NCBI GenBank assembly: GCA_028015205.1
Contig: CM051521.1
Coordinates: 87,644,513 to 87,708,512, forward strand
Source of the DNA: Mytilisepta virgata
Lineage: Eukaryota > Mollusca > Bivalvia > Mytilida > Mytilidae
Direction of reading: 5' to 3'
DNA length: 64,000 nucleotides
Below the pieces are notes generated by a model that made no database searches, was not told the DNA's origin, and saw only the letters and a program-made list of their open reading frames with translations. Position numbers and translations under genes: made by a program. Shown here piece by piece: positions 40,501 through 54,639 of the stretch; position 1 is the stretch's first letter, and the number at the start of each line of letters is the position of its first letter.

Positions 40501-42529
40501 ACCAATTTTTAAAATTGGGTCACTGGCTAATTACGGAACACGAAATTGGAACCAATCAAATATGCTATTAGTGATGACGTTTCAATCGACCTATCTCAGG
40601 TCAACTCATCGAGTCAACGATCTTTGACGGAAACATACAAGATACATTGCTTATTCTCTAGTTGCGTCACTGATTACCTACCACCTTCTTATTTTCCTTC
40701 TTTGCCATATAGAAAAATACACATCTTGTTTATGAATTTTATTTAATGATAAGGTCATCTATGTTATGGCTAAAAAAAATTAACCTGAGGGTAGGAACAG
40801 CCTTTCAACAACAATAACCCCTACAGACAATAAACCTTATTGGATTTCACATACATCGGAAGATTAATCATTTCAAATATCCCAAAAACGTTGCCCAGTA
40901 ATGAAAATCCTATCATCCCCTATCCATCTTGATGAATTTGTTAATGCTAGCCATTGATCAGGTTGGGAATAACCCCTAATTGGAGTATAATGGTATACTC
41001 CAAATTGGGGTATTTGGATGAAAACGTGTGCGCATTCGAAAATGTTTTACCCGCGAACGGAAATTATTTGTTAAATATAAAACCGTTTCCATATCTGTTA
41101 AAATAAGATCACATGCACTGTAATAGATTACTGCGTATTCAAAAATGTTTTACCCGCGAACGGAAATTATTTGTTAAATATAAAACCGTTTCCATATCTG
41201 TTAAAATAAGATCACATGCATTGTAATAGATTACTGTGTGTAACTTTAATCCAATCAAAGTTAATGCCACCCTCTGTGAATGCCAAATGTTGTCCACTCT
41301 TATACATGTATTTGATTTTTAGTCATTTTAAGTTGACAATAAATCAAAAGAACAAACACTATTCTCTGTATTTTCTCGAAGAAATTTGAAATCAATTATC
41401 ATTACTTTGTTTTGATGTATTTGTTTTTTTTAATGATTTAAAAAAATAAATTGTTTTACCTCTCTTTGAACAGCCTAAATGGAAGCTGAGCAAACTTAAT
41501 TAAATTTAAAAATTAACGAGTATAATTACTTTTATATTTCACTTACATTGTTTAAAAAATATTTTTAAAAGGCTCATTTAAGATGAATTTCATATATTGA
41601 CATTTTTAGATGTTATTTGCACAATGATTATTATTATAAATGCAAGTATCATAGTGTTTATACAACTTCTAAAATGGGTATATTGCTTTGTCTCTTTTAA
41701 ATACTATAGTGTTATTAAATGGGTATTTTCATATAAAGCCTGTACTATGTCCAAGTCAGTCGTACTGGGTCGAGGTCAACCTATCTCGGCATTGCCTCGG
41801 GCCTATATAGCTGATCGCGACCCAATACAACTGTACGAGGACAAATTACAGGCTTTATATAAAAATACTCATTTTATGAAACCTTAATTAACTAATGATT
41901 AAAAATTACAGTACTTTTATTAACCAATGACTTAAAATAAATTATAAATTGTCTATTTAATACAATCCCATGTGTCTGAAATGGGTCATTAATACAGGTC
42001 TTATACAGAAAAACCGGAACTGGTCATTTATACAGGTCTAATACAGAAAATCTCGTATTAATGACCAGTTCCGGTTTTGTATTAACTGGACAGTTTTTAC
42101 TGTATTTCAATACATTAGTTAATAAAGCTTTATTCTGAATAGTTCGTATCGTATTTTCATTACAGTTAATTTGGCCAAAAAATTTTTGAGAGAAAAAAGC
42201 TGCGCAAAAACACAATAAAAGAATAACAACTCTAAAAGTCTCTAGATACCCCACTTGGGGTATACCATTATACTCTAATTGGGATATTAATACCCCAATT
42301 AGGGGTTATTCCCAACCTGTTGATTTCTACAGAGCAAATTTTTATATTGACTTTTGGTCAGTAAAATTCTATATTGGCCACCAAAGTTTGAGAATTGGAA
42401 TAATTTGCTGGCCCAAAACTTCACTTCGCAGAGTGCTAAGTATTGATAATTTAGCTTTGTTTTGTCCGGAAGAGAGCCACGTTTTATAAATATCATTACC
42501 AAAGCAAAAACCTTTTCCCGCTCCGCCAT
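13404..42529 (-). CDS. NUP85: Nucleoporin NUP85, complete gene in 22 coding exons
   Basis: Scaffold nucleoporin of the Nup107-160 Y-complex; the family acts in the nuclear pore ring and at kinetochores. Its N-terminal strands complete the Seh1 propeller and are followed by an alpha-helical ACE1 stack. Exons, high to low coordinate: 42500-42529, 36637-36736, 35441-35545, 35000-35063, 31601-31671, 31156-31269, 30441-30562, 30048-30173, 29096-29221, 28398-28529, 27495-27601, 26903-26986, 26464-26529, 25156-25206, 23521-23621, 21681-21766, 21129-21160, 20115-20215, 17698-17797, 17067-17118, 14230-14328, 13404-13508. All introns are GT-AG, phases agree at every junction, and the sum is 1974 nt (657 aa; human about 656). 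Diagnostic blocks include [46 protein letters not shown] and [10 protein letters not shown]. Only exon 1 is uncertain. The introns hold most of the window's mobile elements. Confidence 0.93.
13980..14045. repeat. SINE 3'-tail fragment
   Basis: Contains 'cctgaagaagcatgaaatat' and 'ccactggacgttaagcaaca'. The same block recurs at 19912-19972 and, reverse-complemented, near 52765. It lies in the NUP85 intron between exons 21 and 22. Confidence 0.7.
14230..14328 (-). CDS. NUP85: NUP85 exon 21
   Basis: Encodes [20 protein letters not shown] then [11 protein letters not shown]. It matches human VIFSAEQTYELMRCLEDLT. Symmetric phase 0-0 exon. Confidence 0.93.
15221..17007 (+). mobile_element. Helentron/HINE-like element, copy B
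   Basis: The left end 'actagaggctctcaagagcc' (hairpin GGCTC/GAGCC) is followed by GCTCACCTG. The right end is 'ttggcccttcgggccaggtg' (perfect hairpin TGGCCC/GGGCCA) plus AGCTAAAA. Between them lie a left unique arm of about 270 bp, about nine tandem 166-bp cores, and 'cgatgacgacggacgacgcc' just before the right hairpin. It is the longest copy here. It lies in NUP85 intron 20, antisense to the gene, ending 59 nt from exon 20. No duplicated target site is seen. Confidence 0.88.
15490..16890 (+). repeat. Nine tandem ~166-bp core repeats in copy B
   Basis: Each unit starts near 'taacaacacttggtcagcac' and runs through 'cataaggaacattcatgcca', 'ttgtatgcatttcccatagg' and 'ggccatcttggat'. Two subtypes recur: one with 'ccattaagtgggtcac' and 'gattatggat', the other with 'ccattcaacggttctc' and 'gatgatggat'. 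Order: A, B, diverged B, A, A, B, A, B, partial. Each unit carries a ~61-codon open frame, but the non-triplet period shifts frame every unit. Confidence 0.92.
17067..17118 (-). CDS. NUP85: NUP85 exon 20
   Basis: A 52-nt exon encoding [17 protein letters not shown], matching human FWMTLLTDALPLLEQKQ. Its donor lies 59 nt from Helentron-like copy B. Confidence 0.94.
17698..17797 (-). CDS. NUP85: NUP85 exon 19
   Basis: Encodes [20 protein letters not shown] then [12 protein letters not shown]. The open frame runs on into element C upstream, but family alignment and the TTTATAG acceptor place the exon start at 17797, only 31 nt from the element. Confidence 0.94.
17829..19118 (+). mobile_element. 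Helentron/HINE-like element, copy C
   Basis: The left end 'aagaggctcaccagagcctg' is followed by TATCGCTCACCTGG. The right end is 'catggcctatggccaggtga' then GCTAAAA. A clean (GAC)n tract occupies about 19032-19068. The interior has four degenerate repeats carrying 'ataactcctaaatgggtttt' and 'aaaatttcagggtaggtaga', a different core from copies A, B, D and E. It lies in NUP85 intron 18, antisense to the gene, with its left end 31 nt upstream of the exon 19 splice acceptor. Confidence 0.88.
19912..19975. repeat. SINE 3'-tail fragment, second copy
   Basis: Shares 'cgaagaagcatgaaatat' and 'aatggactttagcaaacaac' with 13980-14045 in the same orientation. About 19340-19910 upstream is likely the body of a degraded repeat; no gene is seen. 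Confidence 0.65.
20115..20215 (-). CDS. NUP85: NUP85 exon 18
   Basis: Encodes [20 protein letters not shown] then [13 protein letters not shown], matching human [22 protein letters not shown]. Confidence 0.95.
20565..20743. mobile_element. pogo/Tigger-like MITE, 179 bp
   Basis: Terminal inverted repeats CAGTCAAACCTG and CAGGTTTGACTG are flanked on both sides by TA (20563-20564 and 20744-20745). The interior is partly palindromic ('agaccactcaagggagagca', 'ggtcgcttgagcagg') and has no coding capacity. CAGTC-AACC ends with a TA duplication are the known hallmark of pogo-group Tc1/mariner elements. It lies in NUP85 intron 17. Confidence 0.88.
21129..21160 (-). CDS. NUP85: NUP85 exon 17 (32-nt microexon)
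   Basis: Encodes [10 protein letters not shown] plus two bases of the next codon, matching human DAAFATLVSDRF. It is flanked by TTAACAG and GTAAGT. It is the second shortest coding exon, after exon 1 (30 coding nt). Confidence 0.9.
21681..21766 (-). CDS. NUP85: NUP85 exon 16
   Basis: Encodes [20 protein letters not shown] then LSWFLRSK, matching human [24 protein letters not shown]. Confidence 0.94.
21966..22560. repeat. Degenerate repeat with ~300-bp internal duplication
   Basis: Two blocks (about 22030-22080 and 22340-22390) share 'ctatagtygctgagaattt' and 'ccaaacattttgtgaca'. The family is not recognised. The minus-strand frame across it shows no motifs. Confidence 0.45.
22647..23472 (+). 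mobile_element. 826-bp TIR element carrying an intact ORF
   Basis: The ends are imperfect inverted repeats, ATTAGCTTCTCAGACC on the left and GGCCTGAGAATCTAAT on the right (13 of 16 match). The right part is tandemly repeated (about 23341 and 23426, each 'ctgcctcatyaaaaaattt' then 'ggcctgagaa'). An A13 run lies at about 23323. The GC-rich left arm and TATA-like 'tttaaatata' precede an ATG at 22887. No clear target duplication is seen. Superfamily unknown. It lies in NUP85 intron 15, antisense to the host. Confidence 0.6.
22887..23219 (+). CDS. Hypothetical 110-aa protein inside TIR element
   Basis: The complete frame runs from ATG in 'cagcATGGC' to TAA. The protein begins [20 protein letters not shown] and continues with a mixed polar/hydrophobic region containing [20 protein letters not shown] and a Lys-rich tail. 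Codon usage is less AT-biased than the flanks, and the length exceeds what AT-rich random sequence normally gives. No signal peptide, membrane span or catalytic motif is evident and I do not recognise the family. It may be the N-terminal piece of a transposase or a captured host exon. Whether it is expressed is unknown. Confidence 0.45.
   Translation: MASSLVSCQVLSGGKTVVPWRYIVITTECTLGELLESIKTNYEAAFGKFQGYTADAFIGRSKIEFDKVNMNCKVREAIATFGRYIKYELKKTQDDIIKKKTTHMYTKSWF
23521..23621 (-). CDS. NUP85: NUP85 exon 15
   Basis: Encodes [20 protein letters not shown] then [13 protein letters not shown], matching human [27 protein letters not shown]. Confidence 0.93.
24151..25127 (+). mobile_element. Helentron/HINE-like element, copy D
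   Basis: The left end 'tctagaggctcagagggctg' and right end 'catggactttggccaggtga' + GCTAAAA match copy A. The core repeats ('aatcagaaacaagaaatgcc', 'cctcccatagatgctttctg') are homologous to copy A. Near the right end 'ggaccatggacgcc' stands in for the GAC tract. It lies in NUP85 intron 14, antisense to the gene, its right end 28 nt from the exon 14 donor. Confidence 0.85.
25156..25206 (-). CDS. NUP85: NUP85 exon 14
   Basis: A 51-nt exon encoding [16 protein letters not shown], matching human LWQLGVDYFDYCPELG. Its donor is only 28 nt from the end of Helentron-like copy D. Confidence 0.93.
26464..26529 (-). CDS. NUP85: NUP85 exon 13
   Basis: A 66-nt exon that is easy to miss. After acceptor ATTTTAG it reads [20 protein letters not shown] and ends AAAAG|GTTTGT. 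It matches the family block [20 protein letters not shown]. Skipping it would keep the reading frame (exons 12 and 14 are phase-compatible) but lose 22 residues. Confidence 0.93.
26903..26986 (-). CDS. NUP85: NUP85 exon 12
   Basis: Encodes [20 protein letters not shown] and LEAHKL, matching human [17 protein letters not shown]. It ends in phase 2 at ACA|GTAAGT. Confidence 0.96.
27124..27228 (-). mobile_element. Old tRNA-derived SINE head fragment
   Basis: The minus strand has an A-box-like segment near 27215 and a B-box-like GAGTTCAAACTC (about 27140). It aligns with the heads of the SINEs at 28008 and 47873 but is more diverged and lacks the central block. Confidence 0.6.
27495..27601 (-). 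CDS. NUP85: NUP85 exon 11
   Basis: Encodes [20 protein letters not shown], near-identical in pattern to human [19 protein letters not shown]. Confidence 0.96.
28008..28251 (-). mobile_element. tRNA-derived SINE
   Basis: On the minus strand the head reads TGGCTGAGTGG (A box), then GAGTTCGAATCTC (B box), as in a Ser/Leu-type tRNA with internal pol III promoters. Next comes a conserved block GGTCGGTGGTTTTCTCCGGG and a tail with 'ttggggttttacaccgtttt' (plus-strand view). The central block looks like the shared domain of metazoan SINEs (Meta-type), recalled from family knowledge. It lies in NUP85 intron 10 in the sense orientation. It is not a functional tRNA: the acceptor stem does not pair and the body runs on. 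Confidence 0.85.
28398..28529 (-). CDS. NUP85: NUP85 exon 10
   Basis: Encodes ILSGDEAVF then [20 protein letters not shown]. The WYH-LV--LLY--PTVK-IDL block is diagnostic for NUP85. Symmetric phase 0-0 exon of 132 nt. Confidence 0.96.
29096..29221 (-). CDS. NUP85: NUP85 exon 9
   Basis: Encodes [20 protein letters not shown] and [13 protein letters not shown]. It aligns with human LTELELKWQHWHEEC. Symmetric phase 0-0 exon of 126 nt. Confidence 0.94.
30048..30173 (-). CDS. NUP85: NUP85 exon 8
   Basis: Encodes [20 protein letters not shown] and ends LLKRMPIYS, matching human ILVLQGRLDEARQML...LMRTMPILS. Symmetric phase 0-0 exon of 126 nt. Confidence 0.94.
30441..30562 (-). CDS. NUP85: NUP85 exon 7
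   Basis: Encodes [20 protein letters not shown] and ends HQFYWDT. It matches the family's LLHLLDWVRLH helix. Confidence 0.93.
31156..31269 (-). CDS. NUP85: NUP85 exon 6
   Basis: Encodes the conserved helix [20 protein letters not shown] (human [21 protein letters not shown]). The codon split at the donor is completed by exon 7. Confidence 0.93.
31601..31671 (-). CDS. NUP85: NUP85 exon 5
   Basis: A 71-nt exon encoding [20 protein letters not shown], aligned with human VRVSKNYRSVIRAC. The acceptor AATAG lacks a strong pyrimidine run. Confidence 0.87.
32033..33693 (+). mobile_element. Helentron/HINE-like element, copy E
   Basis: The left end 'actagaggctctcaagagcc' is followed by TGTATCACTCACGTGG. 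The right end is 'acttgaccctttaggtcagg' (hairpin TGACC/GGTCA) + TGAGCTAATA. The right arm has 'ggatgacgacggacgagg'. The interior contains about six ~170-bp core repeats with 'gccctatgttaaactaagtt' and 'ggcggccatcttggt', related to the copy B core. It lies in NUP85 intron 4, antisense to the gene, 362 nt from exon 5. Confidence 0.86.
32155..33020 (+). repeat. ~170-bp tandem cores of copy E
   Basis: 'ggccatcttggt' variants recur near 32170, 32338, 32505, 32670, 32838 and 33000, each followed by a 'gtcatcgga-acatttctga' phrase and 'gaccatctaaggacca'. The period is about 165-175 bp. The block shared with copy B ('tatgttaaactaagt...ggcggccatcttgg') shows common ancestry. Confidence 0.85.
35000..35063 (-). 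CDS. NUP85: NUP85 exon 4
   Basis: A 64-nt exon encoding [20 protein letters not shown], flanked by TTTTCAG and GTAAGT. Phases are 1 in and 2 out. Confidence 0.9.
35441..35545 (-). CDS. NUP85: NUP85 exon 3
   Basis: Encodes [20 protein letters not shown] and ends [10 protein letters not shown], matching the family's LRKLFNESHGIF. The donor is GTAAGT. Confidence 0.9.
35640..35973 (+). repeat. Dispersed ~335-bp repeat, copy 2
   Basis: Homologous to 6286-6620 in the same orientation. It begins 95 nt upstream (in the NUP85 sense) of NUP85 exon 3 (35441-35545). Divergence between the copies suggests they are old. Confidence 0.85.
36637..36736 (-). CDS. NUP85: NUP85 exon 2
   Basis: Reads [19 protein letters not shown] then [14 protein letters not shown]. 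It corresponds to the N-terminal strands that insert into the Seh1 propeller (WGPGEMLV in human). Phase 0 in, phase 1 out. Confidence 0.88.
36857..37070 (+). mobile_element. Single-core copy of the (GTCC)n-type element
   Basis: Contains 'aggagttgtgcttacaaggt', then 'agacagacagacggacaggg', 'gattcctatatacatccctc' and 'ttgcgtggggtata'. Reverse-complemented, this matches the left part of 50870-51435. It carries one core rather than three. It lies near exon 2 in NUP85 intron 1. Confidence 0.7.
39203..39281. repeat. 79-bp fold-back palindrome
   Basis: TCATCCTCCCAA at the left pairs with TTGGGAGGATGA at the right. Internally 'tttgtatccac' pairs with 'gtggataaaaa' around a central 'tcgtaggaacga'. 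It could be a MITE remnant. It lies in NUP85 intron 1; no coding content. Confidence 0.75.
41034..41240 (+). repeat. Two tandem ~103-bp repeats inside the TIR element
   Basis: The pair shares 'aatgttttacccgcgaacgg' and 'tctgttaaaataagatcaca', and is nearly identical over the whole unit (only a few substitutions seen), which suggests recent duplication. Confidence 0.9.
41714..41880. repeat. Nested palindrome in the TIR element
   Basis: 'aaatgggtattttcatataa' + AGCCTGTA at the left is inverted at the right as TACAGGCTTTATATAAAAAT + ACTCATTT. The ~100-bp loop contains 'ggtcgaggtcaacctatctc'. A second hairpin (ACCGGAACTGGTCATT against AATGACCAGTTCCGGT) follows at about 42013-42076. Confidence 0.75.
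42500..42529 (-). CDS. NUP85: NUP85 coding exon 1 (start)
   Basis: ATG at 42529 gives [10 protein letters not shown], then donor GTAATG in phase 0, matching the phase-0 acceptor of exon 2. The resulting N-terminus up to the conserved W-G-x-G block is 25 residues, against 27 in human. The start sits in AGATGGCGGA, a YY1-type start-codon box common in housekeeping genes. An in-frame upstream ATG at 42586 (MSEHEGINL...) could add 19 residues. That frame has an alternative donor at 42538. Confidence 0.6.
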
Positions 42530-42796
42530 CTGGGTTACCTCCCTTAGAATTGGTTTACACAAATTAATACCTTCATGTTCCGACATCAAATTTTAACTTC
42601 TTATTTCGGCCACTAAATTCTTTCTTTTTGCACATAAGAAGTTTTTAACATCTTTATATCCTTATTTTAAACAAAAACTATTTTTGATAAAAATAATGCT
42701 TGTTATATTTGTTTATGACAATATCAAAACCGAATTTGACGTTCTCAATTTAGCATTTGGGATAATATTTAGAGCAATATCAAAAGATTTTAGAAA
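42530..42796. promoter_or_regulatory. Probable bidirectional promoter NUP85 / CRYM
   Basis: These 267 bp separate the inferred NUP85 start (minus strand) from the CRYM start (plus strand). The space is too short for two separate promoters with UTRs. The NUP85 ATG lies in a YY1-like AGATGGCGG box. There is no obvious TATA box at a good distance on either side. The region also contains the alternative in-frame NUP85 ATG at 42586. Confidence 0.6.
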
Positions 42797-50522
<7,726 letters not shown>

Positions 50523-50618
50523 AATATTATTGTTTCATCAAAGATAATCAGAGAATGTTTTCTTGAAAATTCAGTCTATTAGCCTGAGTAATATGGTGCA
50601 CTGTATATGAGACAACTC

Positions 50619-50624
50619 AATAAA
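50619..50624 (+). promoter_or_regulatory. CRYM: CRYM polyadenylation signal
   Basis: Canonical AATAAA 97 nt after the CRYM stop codon, followed by a GA/T-rich stretch. This predicts a short 3' UTR of about 120 nt. Confidence 0.75.
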
Positions 50625-50869
50625 GACAGAATTATTATAAGAAAAAAATTGCATTATTTAGATGATTGACAAGAATAATAGTCAGATGTTTTTCTTTAAA
50701 TTGTGCAATAAGAATACAAAAAATTCCAACATATATGTATTTATAACACAATTTTATACTTAATTCTAAGTTGCCTCATTCAGAACATTGGAAAAAAATA
50801 GTAGATATGAAAAGATTAATATTTATTTTCTGAAAATTTGAGATTTAAAAGTACATTATTATACCCTCC

Positions 50870-51435
50870 GCAAACAAAGTATATAGGAATCACCTTGTCC
50901 GTCCGTCCGTCTGTCCGTCCATATATCTTGTAAGCGCAACTCCTCCTAGACCGCTCAATGGATTTCAACGAAACTTTACAGAATGGAAGTACATCATCCA
51001 AAGATGTGCATGAAGAAAAATCTTTGCTTTCCGATATCACTCAAGGGAGATAATTGGACTTCTATTTTTTTTGGCTTATACATTATATATGAGCCTCGTA
51101 AGCACAACTCCTCCTAGACCGCTCAATGGATTTCAACGAAACTTTACAGAAAGGAAGTACGTCATCCAAAGATGTGCGTGAAGAAAAATCTTTGCTTTCC
51201 AATATTACACAAGGGAGATAATCTGACTTCTATTTTTTTTTGCTTATACATTATATATGAACCTCGTAAGCGCAACTCCTCCTAGACCGCTCAATGGATT
51301 TCAATGAAACTTTACAGAAAGGAAGTACATCATCCAAAGATGTGCATGAAGAAAAATATTTGCTTTCCAATATCACACAAGGGAGATAATTGGACTTCAG
51401 AAAGGGGGGTATCCTTTGTGAGCTTTGCTGACAGT
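50870..51435 (-). mobile_element. (GTCC)n-type element with three ~167-bp cores
   Basis: After 'taccctccgcaaacaaag' and 'aggaatcaccttgtccgtcc' comes a (GTCC)n tract (50898-50920). Three tandem units then start near 50930, 51096 and 51264 ('gtaagcgcaactcctcctag', 'cgctcaatggatttcaacga', 'acatcatccaaagatgtgca'). The right end reads 'ggggggtatcctttgtg'. It lies just downstream of CRYM. Homologous to 36857-37070. Confidence 0.85.
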
Positions 51436-52750
51436 ACATCTAATTTCCTTTAATTTTCTATTACAATTGCAATAGTTATATTTTTTCTTACCAGATTAAT
51501 AGGACAATGAGATATTTTGAAAAAGAGATTTATTATATAAATAAAAACTTTGCAATGACAATTTAGCTTACATAATTTTTTTTTCTGAGTTATGGCCCCT
51601 AATAATGCAGAGATAATTGACTTTTCTAATGATTAACTTTTGCTATAACTGTATAATTTGAAATTTTGATATGATGAGCATAAAACTAATGTTTGACTTT
51701 TATAAATTTAACATATATTGTGAATTTTAATCCATGTGATGATTTTAAATATTTTAAGTTAATCATAAATACATGTAAATGTGTAAATGATGTTTTATAA
51801 AGGTTAGAATATCATATTTATTATGCTGTCTTTTTGGAAATTTAGTTATTGATCAGTAATCAAATGTGTATTCAAATTCCATATATGTTGTATTGAAGCT
51901 AATGTGTTTCGTATCGTCATAACACATTTTTCACTCATTACTTATAATCCATGATACAAATTCCTTGATACTCCTGGATCCTCTAATGTATCACTAATGT
52001 AATTTTAATCATGAAAGTGGAAGTAATTGTAATTAATCCAATTACTTTCCAATGTAACCAACCACATGTCTGCTAATGTAAGTTAAAAATTACATAACAG
52101 AGATTATGTTTGGACACATTCTGACTTTCAAGTTAAAACTCTCAAAAATACCAAATTTTGGGGTTTGGTTTCCCAATTGGATGTACACCAAAGGATTCAT
52201 CTGTGTCCTAATGAGATATTATGCCTTCATTAATATGTTTTACTAGCAGAAAATACTGATTATTAGTCTGGTGGGGTACTGCAAGCAGTCAGCTGGACAG
52301 ACACTCAGAACATTAGTTTGTTGCCACTCAGACGGCTTCTTTGTTTTTTAATGCTTATGTAATTATCCTTTTTTATACTTTATTTCCACAAGTGTATTAT
52401 TTTTACTACTCTTGCAATGAAGTCATGTTAGAAAATACAAGTTACAGGGAAGATTTATAGTGCTTTTAAAGTTTATTTTTTAAAATTGTTATTAATTGAT
52501 TTATTGCACAATGTTATATGGATTTTATTGAATAATGTTTGGTTTACTTTTATGGTAAAAAATTTGATTTCATACTATTTAAATAAAATATATGCTAGAT
52601 GGAACTTTGGACATTATATTGAACAAATTCTCTTGTATATGAGAAAGGGAAATAGATTGGTGTGCTTTAAATTGTCTCTGTTAATGATAAGCATTAAAAT
52701 GATCTTCAATGAGGTATGGAAAAGCAATTCTTGAATTGTAATGGAATTTG
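51436..52750. other. Intergenic AT-rich stretch
   Basis: No gene or clear repeat boundary is seen. Short frames (for example 52486-52734) have AT-rich composition and no motifs. Confidence 0.6.
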
Positions 52751-52754
52751 ATGG

Positions 52755-53640
52755 ATGGATGTATGAATTATTGTTTAGCGTCCAGTGGCAACTAGGTACA
52801 TATCATAAGATAAAGGTAAATGTAAAATTTATTTAGGAATAGATACCAACTATGCACAAGTGTATTTAAAAATTTGAGTTTATAAAAGTATAAATTAAAA
52901 CACATATTACAATGATTAAAAGCACTAACAAGTTGATATCATTCCAAGGATGACCCATGAAAGCAATTCCACTTATTTCCTATGGGGTCCTTTTAGTGTA
53001 TATCACTTTACATTACATTTAGACCAGGAGGAAGCATGGCATAATTTCAATTGATATTGATATTTAGTTTCCTAATTTTTCAGATGTTGTTTTGATGCAG
53101 TTTTAAAACCATCATGGTCTTTTATTGATTTTATGCTATTTGGAAGCGCATCACAATCTTTAATAGCACTAAAGAAAAAAGATGAAGAGTCCACTCCTTT
53201 AATTTTAGGAACAACAAAATTCTCAATTGGCTTGATCTTGTATTATATCCATGGTGTTCGTTAATTTTTATAAAATTATCTTTTAAATATGCTGGACATT
53301 GTTGTAGATTTTATGTACGTATCAGGACGAGAACATGTTGATATAATAATGATTATGATCCCTGCTTTGTACTAGACTGACACGCTGAGCAGGATTTTTA
53401 ATGTGCTAGCTCACGAGGTAACTGTCCTCAGGAAGACATATCACCCCCCTCGGACACATTATAATTACTCCAAGCCAACCAGTCGATCTTTGCTCTTACT
53501 CTTAGATGCTGCATGTTTGGTGGAGAAGCAGCAAATACCAATTTTAATGTCTTTGGTTTCACCCGGCCGGGGATCGAACTCGCAACCTTCTGCACTTGAG
53601 GCAAACATGCTATCACGAGACCACCTTTGGTGGGGTCATG
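52755..53640 (-). mobile_element. SINE-like element with tRNA-type head
   Basis: On the minus strand the head has a B box GTTCGATCC (in TTGCGAGTTCGATCCCCGG, near 53570) and an upstream A-box-like GTGGTCTCGTGATAGC. 'gtgtcagtctagtacaaagc' and 'tcgtcctgatacgtac' follow. The far end has 'ttgccactggacgctaaaca', the same tail as at 13980 and 19912. The ~880-bp length suggests a composite of a SINE and other sequence. Confidence 0.65.
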
Positions 53641-54639
53641 GAATTTTAAATTTAAGAGACTGTATGAACCATGTGAATTTGAGGGTAAGTTTTTCTTGTT
53701 ACACTTTCTTGGGACATTAAATAGGATCATGTAATCTGATGAATTTAAGGACAGGAGGCAAGAGTTCAAGAGTGGTCACTGTGACCTAGGTATTTTGCTC
53801 CACTTAACTTTGGTTAAAGTTGATATCTTAGCTTAAATCGCAAGTATATGAGGAGGTAGGATCATGTAATTTTCTATGGAGATGTATATGAGAGAAGAGG
53901 CAAAGATCAGACAAGCATTAGGTCATTGTGACGTAGATTTCATGCTCCACCAATTATGTTTTTACTTTTTGTCCAGGCTAAAAACCTCTATTACTATCAT
54001 AGTTTTGGTCATGTTATCTTGTAATCACAGACGTATCTGGTGGAGAAGGTAAGCATTAAACAAGAGTTTGTTCACCCAGGCCTAGGTCTTTATAGACAAA
54101 AAGTTACAGACCGGACACGAAGATGATCTAAAATTACCTATTTATTCACCCTAAGGTCAAGGGTCAAGGTCACAGGTCAACATTTTTGAAACGGGACACA
54201 TCGTCTTGAGGTGACATATCCACATACACCATAGATCTAAGGTCTAGGTCTTAAGACAAGAAAGTTATAGGCCGGATACAATTAGCAGCCGCCTGCCCGC
54301 CCGCCCGACCACTAATTCAATACCGGATTTTTCCACAGAAAAACCCGATTAAAAATTATGTGTTCGCCCGCTCCTAAAATTTGGTAAAAATTGGGATTTC
54401 TTTTCCATTGTATGCAATATTTAAGTTAAAAAAAATATCTGTTCCGGTAAATTTAATGTTCGCCTGAAAAAAAAATAGTCTTCAAGTCGCTCATACCTAT
54501 TTGCCATAATAAATCCAAAGGACTAAAAATCAATATCGTGTGGCCTAAACTGATGGTTGTTTGATAGCATTTTTAAACTATATTATACATTATAAAATAG
54601 ACTTTGCAGAAGTATACTTTTCTCATAAACTTGACCTCG
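53641..54639. repeat. Mixed repeat-derived sequence
   Basis: No gene seen. 'aaggtcaagggtcaaggtca' (about 54160) and a (GCCC)n run (about 54290) mark low-complexity sections. 54356-54575 is homologous to the interior of 60834-61192 (shared 'aaaatttggtaaaaattggg'-like and 'aatccaaaggact' phrases). Confidence 0.5.

Larger units (their letters stand above)
40959..42319. mobile_element. 1361-bp TIR element with TTGAT target duplication
   Basis: The ends are long inverted repeats beginning CAGGTTGGGAATAACCCC and ending GGGGTTATTCCCAACCTG, extending about 50 bp inward ('ggagtataatggtatactcc' against 'ggggtataccattatactct'). Both flanks read TTGAT (40954-40958 and 42320-42324). The interior has a ~103-bp tandem duplication and two nested palindromes but no long open frame, so it is non-autonomous. 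It sits in NUP85 intron 1, about 180 bp from exon 1. Superfamily not assigned. Confidence 0.88.
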
